The notes under the pieces: generated by a model
Told to the model about the DNA's origin: nothing
Databases searched by the model: none
Seen by the model: the letters and a program-made list of their open reading frames with translations, nothing else
Part shown: one piece after another, positions 18,591 to 25,911 of the stretch
Layout of the letters: every line of letters starts with the position of its first letter
Numbering within the stretch: position 1 is the stretch's first letter
Made by a program: the position numbers and the translations under genes
From: Chromobacterium sp. ATCC 53434
GTDB lineage: Bacteria; Pseudomonadota; Gammaproteobacteria; Burkholderiales; Chromobacteriaceae
DNA: 64,000 nucleotides
Reading direction: 5' to 3'
Assembly (NCBI RefSeq): GCF_002848345.1
Contig: NZ_CP025429.1
Location: forward strand, 1,364,001 to 1,428,000

Positions 18591-19861
18591 AGCCCCGCGT
18601 GGCCGTGGTCGGGGCCGGCTGGGCCGGCCTGGCCGCGGCGGTGGAGCTGGCCGGGCGCGCCGAGGTCTCCGTCTACGAGGCCGGCCGCGAACCGGGCGGC
18701 CGCGCGCGCTGCAGCGGCCGCGGCGACGACAGGTTTGACAATGGTCAGCACATTTTGCTCGGCGCTTATGCAGAATGCCTGCGCCTGATGCGGATGGTCG
18801 GCGCCGATCCGGACCGCCTGCTGCTGCGGCGTCCGTTGCAATGGTGGCGCGAAGGCGGCGTCAAGCTGAGCTGCCCGCGGCTGCCGGCGCCGCTGCATCT
18901 GCTGGTCGGTCTGCTGCGCGCCGACGGCCTGGCCTGGTCCGACAAGCTGGGCCTGCTGCGCGCGCTGGGCGGCCTGAAGGCCGCCGGCTACCGGTTGCCG
19001 CGCGATTGCAGCGTCGCCGACTGGCTGGCCGAACGGGGGCAGGGCGGCGTCGTGAGCCGCGATTTCTGGCGGCCGCTGGTGTTGTCTGCGCTTAACACGC
19101 CGCCGGAAGAGGCGTCGATGCAGGTGCTGGCGACGGTGTTGCGGGACAGCCTGGGCGCCGGACGCGCCGACAGCGATCTGCTGTTGCCGGCGGCGGACTT
19201 GTCGGCGCTGTTTCCCGACCCGGCCTGGCGCTGGCTGGGCGAACGCGGCGCGGCGCTGCATGGCGGCCGCCGGGTGCGCCGCCTCGAACCCGGAGACGGG
19301 CGGCCGCGGGTGGACGGCGCCGAGTACGACGCGGTGGTGCTGGCGACGGCGCCTTACCACGCGGCCGACCTGCTGGACGACGCCGGGCTGCGGCAGAGGC
19401 TGGCGGCCTACCGCTACTGGCCCATCGCCACCGTCTATCTGCGCTTCGACGCGTCGCCGCGGCTGCCGGCGGCGATGATGGGCGTCAGCGGCGGCGTGGC
19501 CGACTGGCTGTTCGACCGCGAGGCGCTGGTCGGCGAGGCCGGGCTGGTGGCGGCGGTGCTCAGCGCGCCGGCCGAGCTGCCGGAGCCGGCGGAGCTGGCG
19601 CGGCGGGTGCTGGACGACGTGCGGCGGCTGGCGCCCCATCTGGGCGAGCCGCTGCAAAGCAAGACGATAATCGAGAAGCGCGCCACGTTTGCCAGCGCGG
19701 TCGGCCTGGACAGGCCGGGACCGCTGAGCCCGTGGCGGCATGTTTACCTCGCCGGGGATTGGGCTTGCCCCGACTACCCGGCGACACTGGAGGGGGCGGT
19801 GCGCAGCGGCGTGGCCGCGGCGGCGGCCGTGATGCGGGACTTGCGGATAGAACGACAATGA
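18587..19861 (+). CDS. hpnE: Hydroxysqualene dehydroxylase HpnE
   Basis: 424 residues from the GTG in the GTGA overlap with hpnD. The N-terminal dinucleotide motif VVGAGWAGLAAAVELA and the EAGREPGGRARC segment identify an FAD-dependent amine-oxidase-fold enzyme, and the C-terminal LAGDW(A) motif is the second FAD contact. It reduces hydroxysqualene to squalene, the substrate of hopene cyclase. Its stop overlaps the next ATG (ATGA), so the SDR gene belongs to the same operon. Confidence 0.92.
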   Translation: MKPRVAVVGAGWAGLAAAVELAGRAEVSVYEAGREPGGRARCSGRGDDRFDNGQHILLGAYAECLRLMRMVGADPDRLLLRRPLQWWREGGVKLSCPRLPAPLHLLVGLLRADGLAWSDKLGLLRALGGLKAAGYRLPRDCSVADWLAERGQGGVVSRDFWRPLVLSALNTPPEEASMQVLATVLRDSLGAGRADSDLLLPAADLSALFPDPAWRWLGERGAALHGGRRVRRLEPGDGRPRVDGAEYDAVVLATAPYHAADLLDDAGLRQRLAAYRYWPIATVYLRFDASPRLPAAMMGVSGGVADWLFDREALVGEAGLVAAVLSAPAELPEPAELARRVLDDVRRLAPHLGEPLQSKTIIEKRATFASAVGLDRPGPLSPWRHVYLAGDWACPDYPATLEGAVRSGVAAAAAVMRDLRIERQ

Positions 19862-20619
19862 CGATAAAGACAGAATTTGCCGGCGACGCGCTGGCCGGAC
19901 GCGTGATCCTGGTGACGGGCGCCACGCAGGGGATAGGGCGCGAGACGGCGCTGGCCTTGGCCCGTCATGGCGCGGCGGTGGTGTTGCTGGCGCGCAGCGT
20001 CAAGGGTTTGGAGAAGGTCTACGATGAAGTAGCGGCCACCGGCGCGCCGGAGCCGGCGGCGGTGCCCCTGGACCTGCTGAACGCCGGAGAGAACGAATTC
20101 GGCACGCTGGCGATGACCATCAAGCGCGAATTCGGCCGGCTGGACGGCATCGTCCACTGCGCCTCGCATTTCTACGCGTTGTCGCCGCTCTCCAACCAGA
20201 CCATAGAAGAATGGATGAACCAGTACCGGATCAACACGGTGGCGCCGTTCGCGCTGACCCGGGCCTGCCTGCCGTTGCTGAAGGAGGCGCCGGACGCGTC
20301 GGTGCTGTTCGTCGGCGAGCATCACGCGCTGCATCCCAAGGCCTATTGGGGCGGTTTCGGCGCCTCCAACGCCGGGCTGCCGTATCTGACCGAGGTGGCG
20401 GCCAGCGAATGGGAGATGCATCCGAATCTGCGCGTCAACCTGCTGTTGCCGGGGCCGGTCAATTCGCCGCAGCGCAACCGCACCCATCCGGGCGAGGACA
20501 AGAGCGAGCGCGGCGATCTGGCCGATCTGATGCCGCACATGCTGTACTGGCTGGGCGCGGACAGCCGCGGCCGCAGCGGCGAAGTGGTGGAGCTGGACCT
20601 GCGCAAGCCGCGCAGCTGA
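19858..20619 (+). CDS. SDR-fold protein (YciK-like) without the catalytic triad
   Basis: 253 residues starting in the ATGA overlap with hpnE. The Rossmann motif TGATQGIG near residue 20 is intact, so NAD(P) binding is likely. By alignment in mind with YciK-type SDRs, the Ser-Tyr-Lys catalytic set is replaced: the SSS stretch becomes GEH, and the YxxxK motif reads FGASN, so Tyr is Phe and Lys is Asn. It may bind cofactor without catalysis or act as a structural partner. Its place as the fourth gene of the hopanoid operon hints at a role in squalene or hopanoid handling; the function is unknown. Confidence 0.85.
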   Translation: MTIKTEFAGDALAGRVILVTGATQGIGRETALALARHGAAVVLLARSVKGLEKVYDEVAATGAPEPAAVPLDLLNAGENEFGTLAMTIKREFGRLDGIVHCASHFYALSPLSNQTIEEWMNQYRINTVAPFALTRACLPLLKEAPDASVLFVGEHHALHPKAYWGGFGASNAGLPYLTEVAASEWEMHPNLRVNLLLPGPVNSPQRNRTHPGEDKSERGDLADLMPHMLYWLGADSRGRSGEVVELDLRKPRS

Positions 20620-20638
20620 CGAGAAAGGCGGGACGAGC

Positions 20639-21187
20639 ATGAGAAGACTGCTGTTGCTGGCGACGATGCTGGCGCTGGGCGGTTGCAACTGGGTGAACAG
20701 CGTCACCGGCCTGACCAAGGAGTCGGACAAGGCGATAGGCGCGGCCTGCCGCCAGACCGGCCGCTCGCTGGAGGCGTGCTATCTGCGCAATCCGGACGCC
20801 GACAAGGCCTCCATCTATTCCGGCTGGCGCGAGATGAACGAGTACATGGCCAAGAACAAGCTGGAGACGATGGAGCCGCCGCCGGAGAAGCAGGCCGCCA
20901 GCGCGGCGCCGGGCGCCGGCGCCCGGCCGGCCAGCTCGGCGATGGCGTCGCCGGCGGGCGACGACGGCCAGCCCAAGCCGCTGAGCAGCGACGAAGCCGA
21001 CCAGGCCGCGAAGAACGACCCGCAGGTGGCGGCGGTGCTGGCGGCGATGCGCAACGGCGGCAAGGACGGCAAGGACGCCAGCGGCGGCAAGCACGCGCAG
21101 GGCAATAAGGGCGAGCCGGATCAGAACCGGCTGCTGAACATCATCAATCAGTTGAACAAGACCGACGCCAGCCGCCCGCCCGGCTGA
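20639..21187 (+). CDS. Predicted lipoprotein of unknown function
   Basis: 182 residues. Signal peptide with lipobox LALGGC (Cys16), so the mature protein is lipid-anchored. The first 70 mature residues are conserved-looking and contain two further Cys (CRQTGRSLEACYLRNP) that could form a disulfide; the rest is Ala/Pro/Gly/Asp-rich and probably disordered. A helix at the C-terminus follows (LLNIINQLNK). It begins 19 bases after the SDR stop with a GAAAGGCGGGA site, so it may end the hopanoid operon. I do not recognise a family. Confidence 0.8.
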   Translation: MRRLLLLATMLALGGCNWVNSVTGLTKESDKAIGAACRQTGRSLEACYLRNPDADKASIYSGWREMNEYMAKNKLETMEPPPEKQAASAAPGAGARPASSAMASPAGDDGQPKPLSSDEADQAAKNDPQVAAVLAAMRNGGKDGKDASGGKHAQGNKGEPDQNRLLNIINQLNKTDASRPPG

Positions 21188-21293
21188 GAACCTGCTCACG
21201 ATCTTTTTCGGCGGCGGCCGCGATCTTCCCGGCTGCCCGGCGCGCGCCGTCCTGTTATCCTTGCGCCTTTAGATCCCAGCTTCCCATTCGCAG

Positions 21294-22655
21294 ATGGCCA
21301 AGAACAAAACCGTATTCAGCTGCACCGAGTGCGGCGGACAATCGCCGAAGTGGCAGGGCCAGTGCCCGCATTGCAACGCCTGGAACACCCTGGTCGAGGC
21401 GGTGGCCGCGCCGGCCGCCGCCGGTCCGCGCTTCCAGTCCTGGGCGGCCAACGTCACCAAGGTGCAGAAGCTGTCCGAGGTGCAGACCGCGGAAACGCCG
21501 CGAGACCCGTCCGGCATCGACGAGCTGGACCGCGTGCTCGGCGGCGGCATCGTCCGCGGCGCCGTGGTGCTGATCGGCGGCGATCCCGGCATCGGCAAAT
21601 CCACGCTGCTGCTGCAGGCCTTGTCGCAGATCGGCCAAAGCCGCAAGGTGCTCTACGTGTCCGGCGAGGAGTCGGCGCAGCAGATCGCGCTGCGCGCCTC
21701 CAGGCTGGCGCTCGATACCAGCAGCGTCGATCTGCTGGCCGAGATCTGCATCGAGAACATCCTGGAGACGCTGAAGCGCGAGCTGCCCGAGGTGGTGGTG
21801 ATCGACTCGATCCAGACGCTGTACACCGAGCAGGTGACCTCGGCGCCCGGCTCGGTGTCGCAGGTGCGCGAGTGCGCGGCGCAGCTGACGCGGATGGCCA
21901 AGCAGAGCGGCATCACCGTGCTCTTGGTCGGCCACGTCACCAAGGAGGGCTCGCTGGCCGGCCCGCGCGTGCTCGAGCACATGGTGGACACCGTGCTGTA
22001 TTTCGAGGGCGATTCCCACTCCAACTACCGGATGATACGCGCGATCAAGAACCGTTTCGGCGCCGTCAACGAGCTGGGCGTGTTCGCGATGACCGACCGC
22101 GGCCTGAAGGGCGTGTCCAATCCGTCGGCGATCTTCCTGTCCTCCTACCGCGACGATGTCGCCGGCTCCTGCGTGCTGGTGACGCAGGAGGGCACGCGGC
22201 CGCTGCTGGTGGAGATCCAGGCGCTGGTCGACGACTGCCACGGTTTCCAGCCGAAGCGGCTGACCGTCGGCCTGGAGCAGAACCGGCTGGCGATGCTGCT
22301 GGCGGTGCTGCACCGCCACGGCGGCGTCGCCTGTTTCGACCAGGACGTGTTCCTGAACGCCGTCGGCGGCGTCAAGATCAACGAGCCGGCGGCCGATCTG
22401 GCCATCATCCTGGCGATGGTGTCGTCGCTGCGGAACAAGGCGCTGCCGGAGAAGCTGGTGGTGTTCGGCGAAGTGGGCCTGGCCGGCGAGGTCAGGCCGG
22501 TGACGCGCGGGCAGGAGCGGCTGAAGGAAGCCGCCAAGCTCGGCTTCACCCGCGCCATCGTGCCCTCCGCCAACAAGCCGCGCCAGGAGATCGAGGGTTT
22601 GAAGGTGCTGGCCGTCGACCGCCTCGATCAGGCGGTGGAATTCTGCAGGGAGTAG
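21294..22655 (+). CDS. radA: DNA repair protein RadA (Sms)
   Basis: 453 residues, the usual length. N-terminal zinc finger C10, C13, C24, C27; Walker A GDPGIGKST near residues 95-103; RadA-specific KNRFG near 250; C-terminal Lon-like domain from about 280, with the GEVGLAGEVR motif. RadA is a branch-migration helicase that helps RecA in recombinational repair. The last bases lead directly (four bases) into an ECF sigma factor gene, which is unusual and suggests co-transcription. Confidence 0.97.
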   Translation: MAKNKTVFSCTECGGQSPKWQGQCPHCNAWNTLVEAVAAPAAAGPRFQSWAANVTKVQKLSEVQTAETPRDPSGIDELDRVLGGGIVRGAVVLIGGDPGIGKSTLLLQALSQIGQSRKVLYVSGEESAQQIALRASRLALDTSSVDLLAEICIENILETLKRELPEVVVIDSIQTLYTEQVTSAPGSVSQVRECAAQLTRMAKQSGITVLLVGHVTKEGSLAGPRVLEHMVDTVLYFEGDSHSNYRMIRAIKNRFGAVNELGVFAMTDRGLKGVSNPSAIFLSSYRDDVAGSCVLVTQEGTRPLLVEIQALVDDCHGFQPKRLTVGLEQNRLAMLLAVLHRHGGVACFDQDVFLNAVGGVKINEPAADLAIILAMVSSLRNKALPEKLVVFGEVGLAGEVRPVTRGQERLKEAAKLGFTRAIVPSANKPRQEIEGLKVLAVDRLDQAVEFCRE

Positions 22656-22659
22656 CGGC

Positions 22660-23220
22660 ATGGTCGATCCGCAGGCGATAGAGCAGGAGCGCCCGTATCT
22701 GTTGCGCTACGCGCTGGCCCAGCTGCGCGAGCGCGACGCCGCCGAGGAGGCGGTGCAGGAGACGCTGCTGGCGGCGCTGGAGTCGCGGGACAGTTTTTCC
22801 GGCAAATCGACGCTGCGCACCTGGCTGACGTCGATACTGCGCTTCAAGTTGATAGACGCCTTGCGCCGCAAGGGCAGGGAGAAGCTGTTCGAATCGCTGG
22901 ACGACGAGGCGGGCGATGGCGATTTCGACGGCCTGTTCACCGAGGACGGCCATTGGCGCGAGACGGTGCGCGGCTGGGGCGGGCCGGAGTCGGAACTGGT
23001 CTCCAAGCAGTTCTGGCAGGTGTTCGAAGAATGTTCCAAGGTGATGCCGCGCCGCACCGCGATGGTGTTCGCGATGCGCGAGGTGATGGGCATGGAGATC
23101 GCCGACATCTGTAACAATCTGGAGATCAGCGCGACCAACTGTTCGGTGCTGCTGTACCGGGCGCGGATGAGTCTGCGCGAATGTTTTTCGATACGCTGGA
23201 GTCGGGGGGACGAGCGATGA
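22660..23220 (+). CDS. ECF-family RNA polymerase sigma factor
   Basis: 186 residues. Region 2 (YALAQLRERDAAEEAVQET, then FSGKSTLRTWLTSILRFKLIDALRRK) spans about 10-70 and region 4 with a helix-turn-helix (MEIADICNNLEISATNCSVLLYRAR, ends only) about 130-180. A linker of about 50 acidic residues separates them. ECF factors direct transcription of stress or envelope genes and are held by an anti-sigma factor; the overlapping next gene encodes a zinc-binding candidate. Similar to the RpoE-like/SigF-type group in Neisseriales that senses oxidative stress; not assigned further. Confidence 0.9.
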   Translation: MVDPQAIEQERPYLLRYALAQLRERDAAEEAVQETLLAALESRDSFSGKSTLRTWLTSILRFKLIDALRRKGREKLFESLDDEAGDGDFDGLFTEDGHWRETVRGWGGPESELVSKQFWQVFEECSKVMPRRTAMVFAMREVMGMEIADICNNLEISATNCSVLLYRARMSLRECFSIRWSRGDER

Positions 23221-23399
23221 AGCTGAATTGCCGCGCGGCCAGCCGGCTGATATCGGCCGGCATGGACCGGCCGCTGACCGTGGCCGAGCATCTGAAGCTC
23301 AGGATGCATTTGTTGTTGTGCGGCAATTGCCGGCAGTTCTCGCGGCAGCTGGACCTGCTGCGCCAGGCGGCGCGCCGCGCCGGCGACGGGGCCGATTGA
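23217..23399 (+). CDS. Small zinc-binding anti-sigma factor (ZAS type) candidate
   Basis: 60 residues from the ATG overlapping the sigma factor stop (ATGA at 23217-23220). It contains HLLLCGNC, the H-x3-C-x2-C core of zinc-containing anti-sigma domains, plus a preceding Cys and His. There is no membrane segment, so it would be a soluble, cytoplasmic redox or metal sensor, as in ChrR-like or RsrA-like factors. Size and the ATGA coupling to the sigma gene support the call; binding to the sigma is inferred. Confidence 0.8.
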   Translation: MKLNCRAASRLISAGMDRPLTVAEHLKLRMHLLLCGNCRQFSRQLDLLRQAARRAGDGAD

Positions 23400-23418
23400 G
23401 GCGGCAGGCACGGCCGGC

Positions 23419-23446
23419 AAAAAAAGAGCCGGCTTCGCGCCGGCTC
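23419..23446 (-). terminator. Rho-independent terminator of the DUF2325 gene
   Basis: GAGCCGGC-GCGAA-GCCGGCTC on the minus strand followed by seven T. The stem may also slow plus-strand transcription of the sigma operon, but there is no T run in that direction. Confidence 0.8.
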
Positions 23447-23497
23447 GTCAATCTACAAAGGTAGAAGTAGAGAAAAGCTTTACCGAAACAGTCTGCG

Positions 23498-23848
23498 TCA
23501 GCGCTTGCGCCTGACGACCTTGTCGCCTCCGCGTTGCGGGCAGGCGGCGCACGGCTGTTCGCACATGCCGGCGCCGGTCAACGATTGCTTCAACGCGCAG
23601 ACCGAACGGCGACAGGCGATGAAGCGGATCTGCTGCTCGGCCGCCAGTTCGCGGAAGTGGCGCATCACATTGTGGCCGAGGAAATCGGTGAACAGGATCA
23701 ACAGATCGGTGCCGGCCGGCAGGCGGTCCACCTTGCGTTGATGCGAGCTGTTGCGTCCGCTCAGATGGCGGTGAATGGTGATGCCGTAGTTCTGCAGCAC
23801 ATCCGGGATGTTGCCCAGGGTGTCGGCTCCGACCAGCATTGCATTCAT
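23498..23848 (-). CDS. DUF2325 domain protein
   Basis: 116 residues. It starts MNAMLVGADTLGN and contains IHRHLSGRN and TDLLILFTDFLGHNVM, the DUF2325 pattern of a small Rossmann-like domain; the C-terminal third has CRRSVCAL and CEQPCAAC, a cluster of Cys residues that could hold a metal or Fe-S. The biochemical role of the family is unknown. GGAGAAG precedes the start. Two Fur-like operators overlap the region where its promoter should lie (23879-23920), so iron repression is likely. Confidence 0.85.
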   Translation of the reverse strand: MNAMLVGADTLGNIPDVLQNYGITIHRHLSGRNSSHQRKVDRLPAGTDLLILFTDFLGHNVMRHFRELAAEQQIRFIACRRSVCALKQSLTGAGMCEQPCAACPQRGGDKVVRRKR

Positions 23849-23878
23849 GGGACTTCTCCGGTGAGTGGTTTAGTAAAC

Positions 23879-23897
23879 GATAATCGTTCTCATTAAT
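23879..23897. promoter_or_regulatory. Fur box 1 upstream of the DUF2325 gene
   Basis: GATAATCGTTCTCATTAAT matches the 19-base Fur consensus at about 13 positions and lies 31 bases before the DUF2325 start codon on the minus strand. Confidence 0.6.
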
Positions 23898-23903
23898 GGA
23901 GTC

Positions 23904-23920
23904 AATGAGAATTTATCTCA
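23904..23920. promoter_or_regulatory. Fur box 2 upstream of the DUF2325 gene
   Basis: TGAGA-ATTTA-TCTCA, a symmetric site close to the TGAGAAT-N-ATTCTCA form of Fur sites, starting 10 bases from box 1. Paired sites are common at iron-regulated promoters. Confidence 0.55.
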
Positions 23921-24058
23921 ATGCGCGCCCGACTGTTCCTTGGGGCAGGCCGCGGCCGTTTCCCCATCCATTGCCGGCGGCCGTTCGTCGCCGTCGTCCG
24001 TCGGCAAATGACCTATCTTGAACCATGCGCGGCATCGCGCCTGGCGGGAGACGAGGGA

Positions 24059-24856
24059 ATGAAGATAGGCAGGGTGGCGATAGGGCTGCTGGCGGCGGTC
24101 GGCTTGCTGGCGGCGCTGAGCGCGGACGCCGGCGGCGAGGCGCTGGCGCGCGTCCGGCAGCGCAACGCGCTGGTGATTGGCCTGGAGGGCACGTTTCCGC
24201 CGTACAGCCTGCGCGCGTCCGGCAGCGGCGAGCTGCAGGGCTTCGAGGTGGATTTCGGCCGGGCGCTGGCGCGGCAGCTCGGCGTCGGGGCGGACTTCCG
24301 AACGATAGTCTGGGGGCAGATGCTGGACAGCCTGCGGGCCGGACGGGTCGACGCGGTGATCAATCAGGTGGTGGCGACGCCGGAGCGGCGGGCGTACTTC
24401 GATTTTTCGATACCGTATACCTATTCCGGCCTGCAGCTGGTGGTGCGCAAGGCCGACCTGGAACGTTTTCGCGGCGCGGCCGATCTGGCCGGCGCCCACG
24501 TCGGCGTCAGCGCCGGCACCAATTACGAGCAGTGGCTGCGCGCCAACGCGCCGGGCGCCCACATCCACCTGTATCAGGACGATCTGGTCAAATACGACGG
24601 CCTGCGTCGCGGCGAGATCGACGCCATCGTGATCAACCGGCTGGCGGCCTTCAATCTGACGCTGAAGACCCACGGCGAACTGGTGCCGGCCGGGCGCATG
24701 CTGGCGCGCGAGGACGCCTGCGTGGTGTTGCGCCGGGGCAGTCCGCAATTGCTGGCCGAGGTCAACCGCGCGATCGGGCATCTGCAGCGCGACGGCACGC
24801 TGCAGGCGCTGTCGCGCAAATGGTTCAAGGCCGACATCGTCAGCCGGCCGCAGTAG
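24059..24856 (+). CDS. Periplasmic solute-binding protein, polar amino-acid family
   Basis: 265 residues from ATG 24059 with GAGGGA upstream; signal peptide about 1-22 (cut after SADAG). SBP_bac_3 fold with GLEGTFPPYSLRASG (ligand-site loop) and LRAGRVDAVINQVV. No permease or ATPase gene is adjacent, so it is an orphan binding protein. It may feed another transporter (for example the system at 8406) or act in sensing. Convergent with the next gene: only two bases separate the stops. Confidence 0.87.
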   Translation: MKIGRVAIGLLAAVGLLAALSADAGGEALARVRQRNALVIGLEGTFPPYSLRASGSGELQGFEVDFGRALARQLGVGADFRTIVWGQMLDSLRAGRVDAVINQVVATPERRAYFDFSIPYTYSGLQLVVRKADLERFRGAADLAGAHVGVSAGTNYEQWLRANAPGAHIHLYQDDLVKYDGLRRGEIDAIVINRLAAFNLTLKTHGELVPAGRMLAREDACVVLRRGSPQLLAEVNRAIGHLQRDGTLQALSRKWFKADIVSRPQ

Positions 24857-24858
24857 TT

Positions 24859-25827
24859 TCAGCCGTATACGTCCACCTGGCTGACCATGCCGGCCTGGCC
24901 GTCGTCGCGAAGATAGACGCCGGCGCTCTGCATCTGGGCGGTCGGCGTCGCGCTGCCGCTGTCGTCTCGTATCGTCAGCGGCGCGGAGACGCTGGGCAGC
25001 AGGATGGCGCCGACATGCGCCTGCTGCAGCGTCTCCAGCTGGTCACTGCCATCGGCGTTGCGCCCGGTCCAGATCTTCAACTGCGAATACACCGGGTCCG
25101 ATTCGTCTATCACGCCGTCGTGGTTGGCGTCGTAGCGCGCCAGGTCGGCGAAGCCGTTTCCGGATTGCGGGCCGAACAGTTCGCCGCCGTCGTCGATCTT
25201 GCCGCTGCCGTTCTTGTCCAGTACCAGCCAGCCGCCGTCGGTGGGGAAGGGCAGCTTCTCCATCTGGCCGTCATTGCCCAGATCGAGGCTCACCGTCGCG
25301 CCGCTGAAGCCGCCGGCGTCGCTGCCCAGCGTGATCATCAACGGATCGCGGGCCTGGCCGCCGCTCTGGCTGGCGGAGCTGGAATGGTATTCGTAATGGC
25401 TCTGCATCGACAGGTTCAGCGAAAACTGGAATTGCTGGCCGCTCTCGGTGGTGACCTGGCCCGTGGCGGAGAATTGCAGCTGCTGGGTTTGCTGGTAATC
25501 GACGCTCTGCTGCGTGGTTGTGACCGGCGGCGCCGTCGTGCCCGGGCCGCCGTCACGCCGCTGGCCGGCCCGCAGCCAGATCTGGATGCCGAAGGCCCGC
25601 TCCAGCACCGCCTTCAGCAGGCTGAACACCGCGTCGTCGTCCAGCATCAGGCTGGACGAGAGCAGGCTGCTCAGCCCCTGGCTGCTGAGCGCGACGCTGT
25701 CGCTGGCGGTGGGCTGGGCCTGGTATGGGGCCGGCGTCTGGCTGGCGGCGACGCTCTGGCGGATGTCCAGCGTCTGGCTCTGGCTGAAGTTGCTGGCGAG
25801 ATTGGCGGTCACGGAGGCGATTTTCAT
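24859..25827 (-). CDS. EF-hand-like calcium-binding protein of unknown function
   Basis: 322 residues without a signal peptide. The first 60 are Ser/Gln/Thr-rich, then a Gln-rich central part with a predicted beta structure. The C-terminal half has two loops of the D-x-N/D-x-S/D-G form: DKNGSGKIDDGGE (about 205-217) and DANHDGVIDESD (about 232-243), each spaced like EF-hand or dockerin calcium loops. The absence of a signal with such repeats suggests either a cytoplasmic protein or export by another route (type I or flagellar-like). The protein family is not recognised. Confidence 0.75.
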   Translation of the reverse strand: MKIASVTANLASNFSQSQTLDIRQSVAASQTPAPYQAQPTASDSVALSSQGLSSLLSSSLMLDDDAVFSLLKAVLERAFGIQIWLRAGQRRDGGPGTTAPPVTTTQQSVDYQQTQQLQFSATGQVTTESGQQFQFSLNLSMQSHYEYHSSSASQSGGQARDPLMITLGSDAGGFSGATVSLDLGNDGQMEKLPFPTDGGWLVLDKNGSGKIDDGGELFGPQSGNGFADLARYDANHDGVIDESDPVYSQLKIWTGRNADGSDQLETLQQAHVGAILLPSVSAPLTIRDDSGSATPTAQMQSAGVYLRDDGQAGMVSQVDVYG

Positions 25828-25911
25828 GGCGGCGATCCGGCGGGAGGGACGATAGCCCGGCTATCGGCCCGCCGCCTGGCAACTTGATGCCGTAGTTCCG
25901 CTGAGCCTGGG

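Noticed and set aside
23921..24058. Upstream extension of the binding protein at 24059
   Set aside because: It would remove the signal peptide and overlap the Fur boxes; ATG 24059 has GAGGGA and a proper signal.
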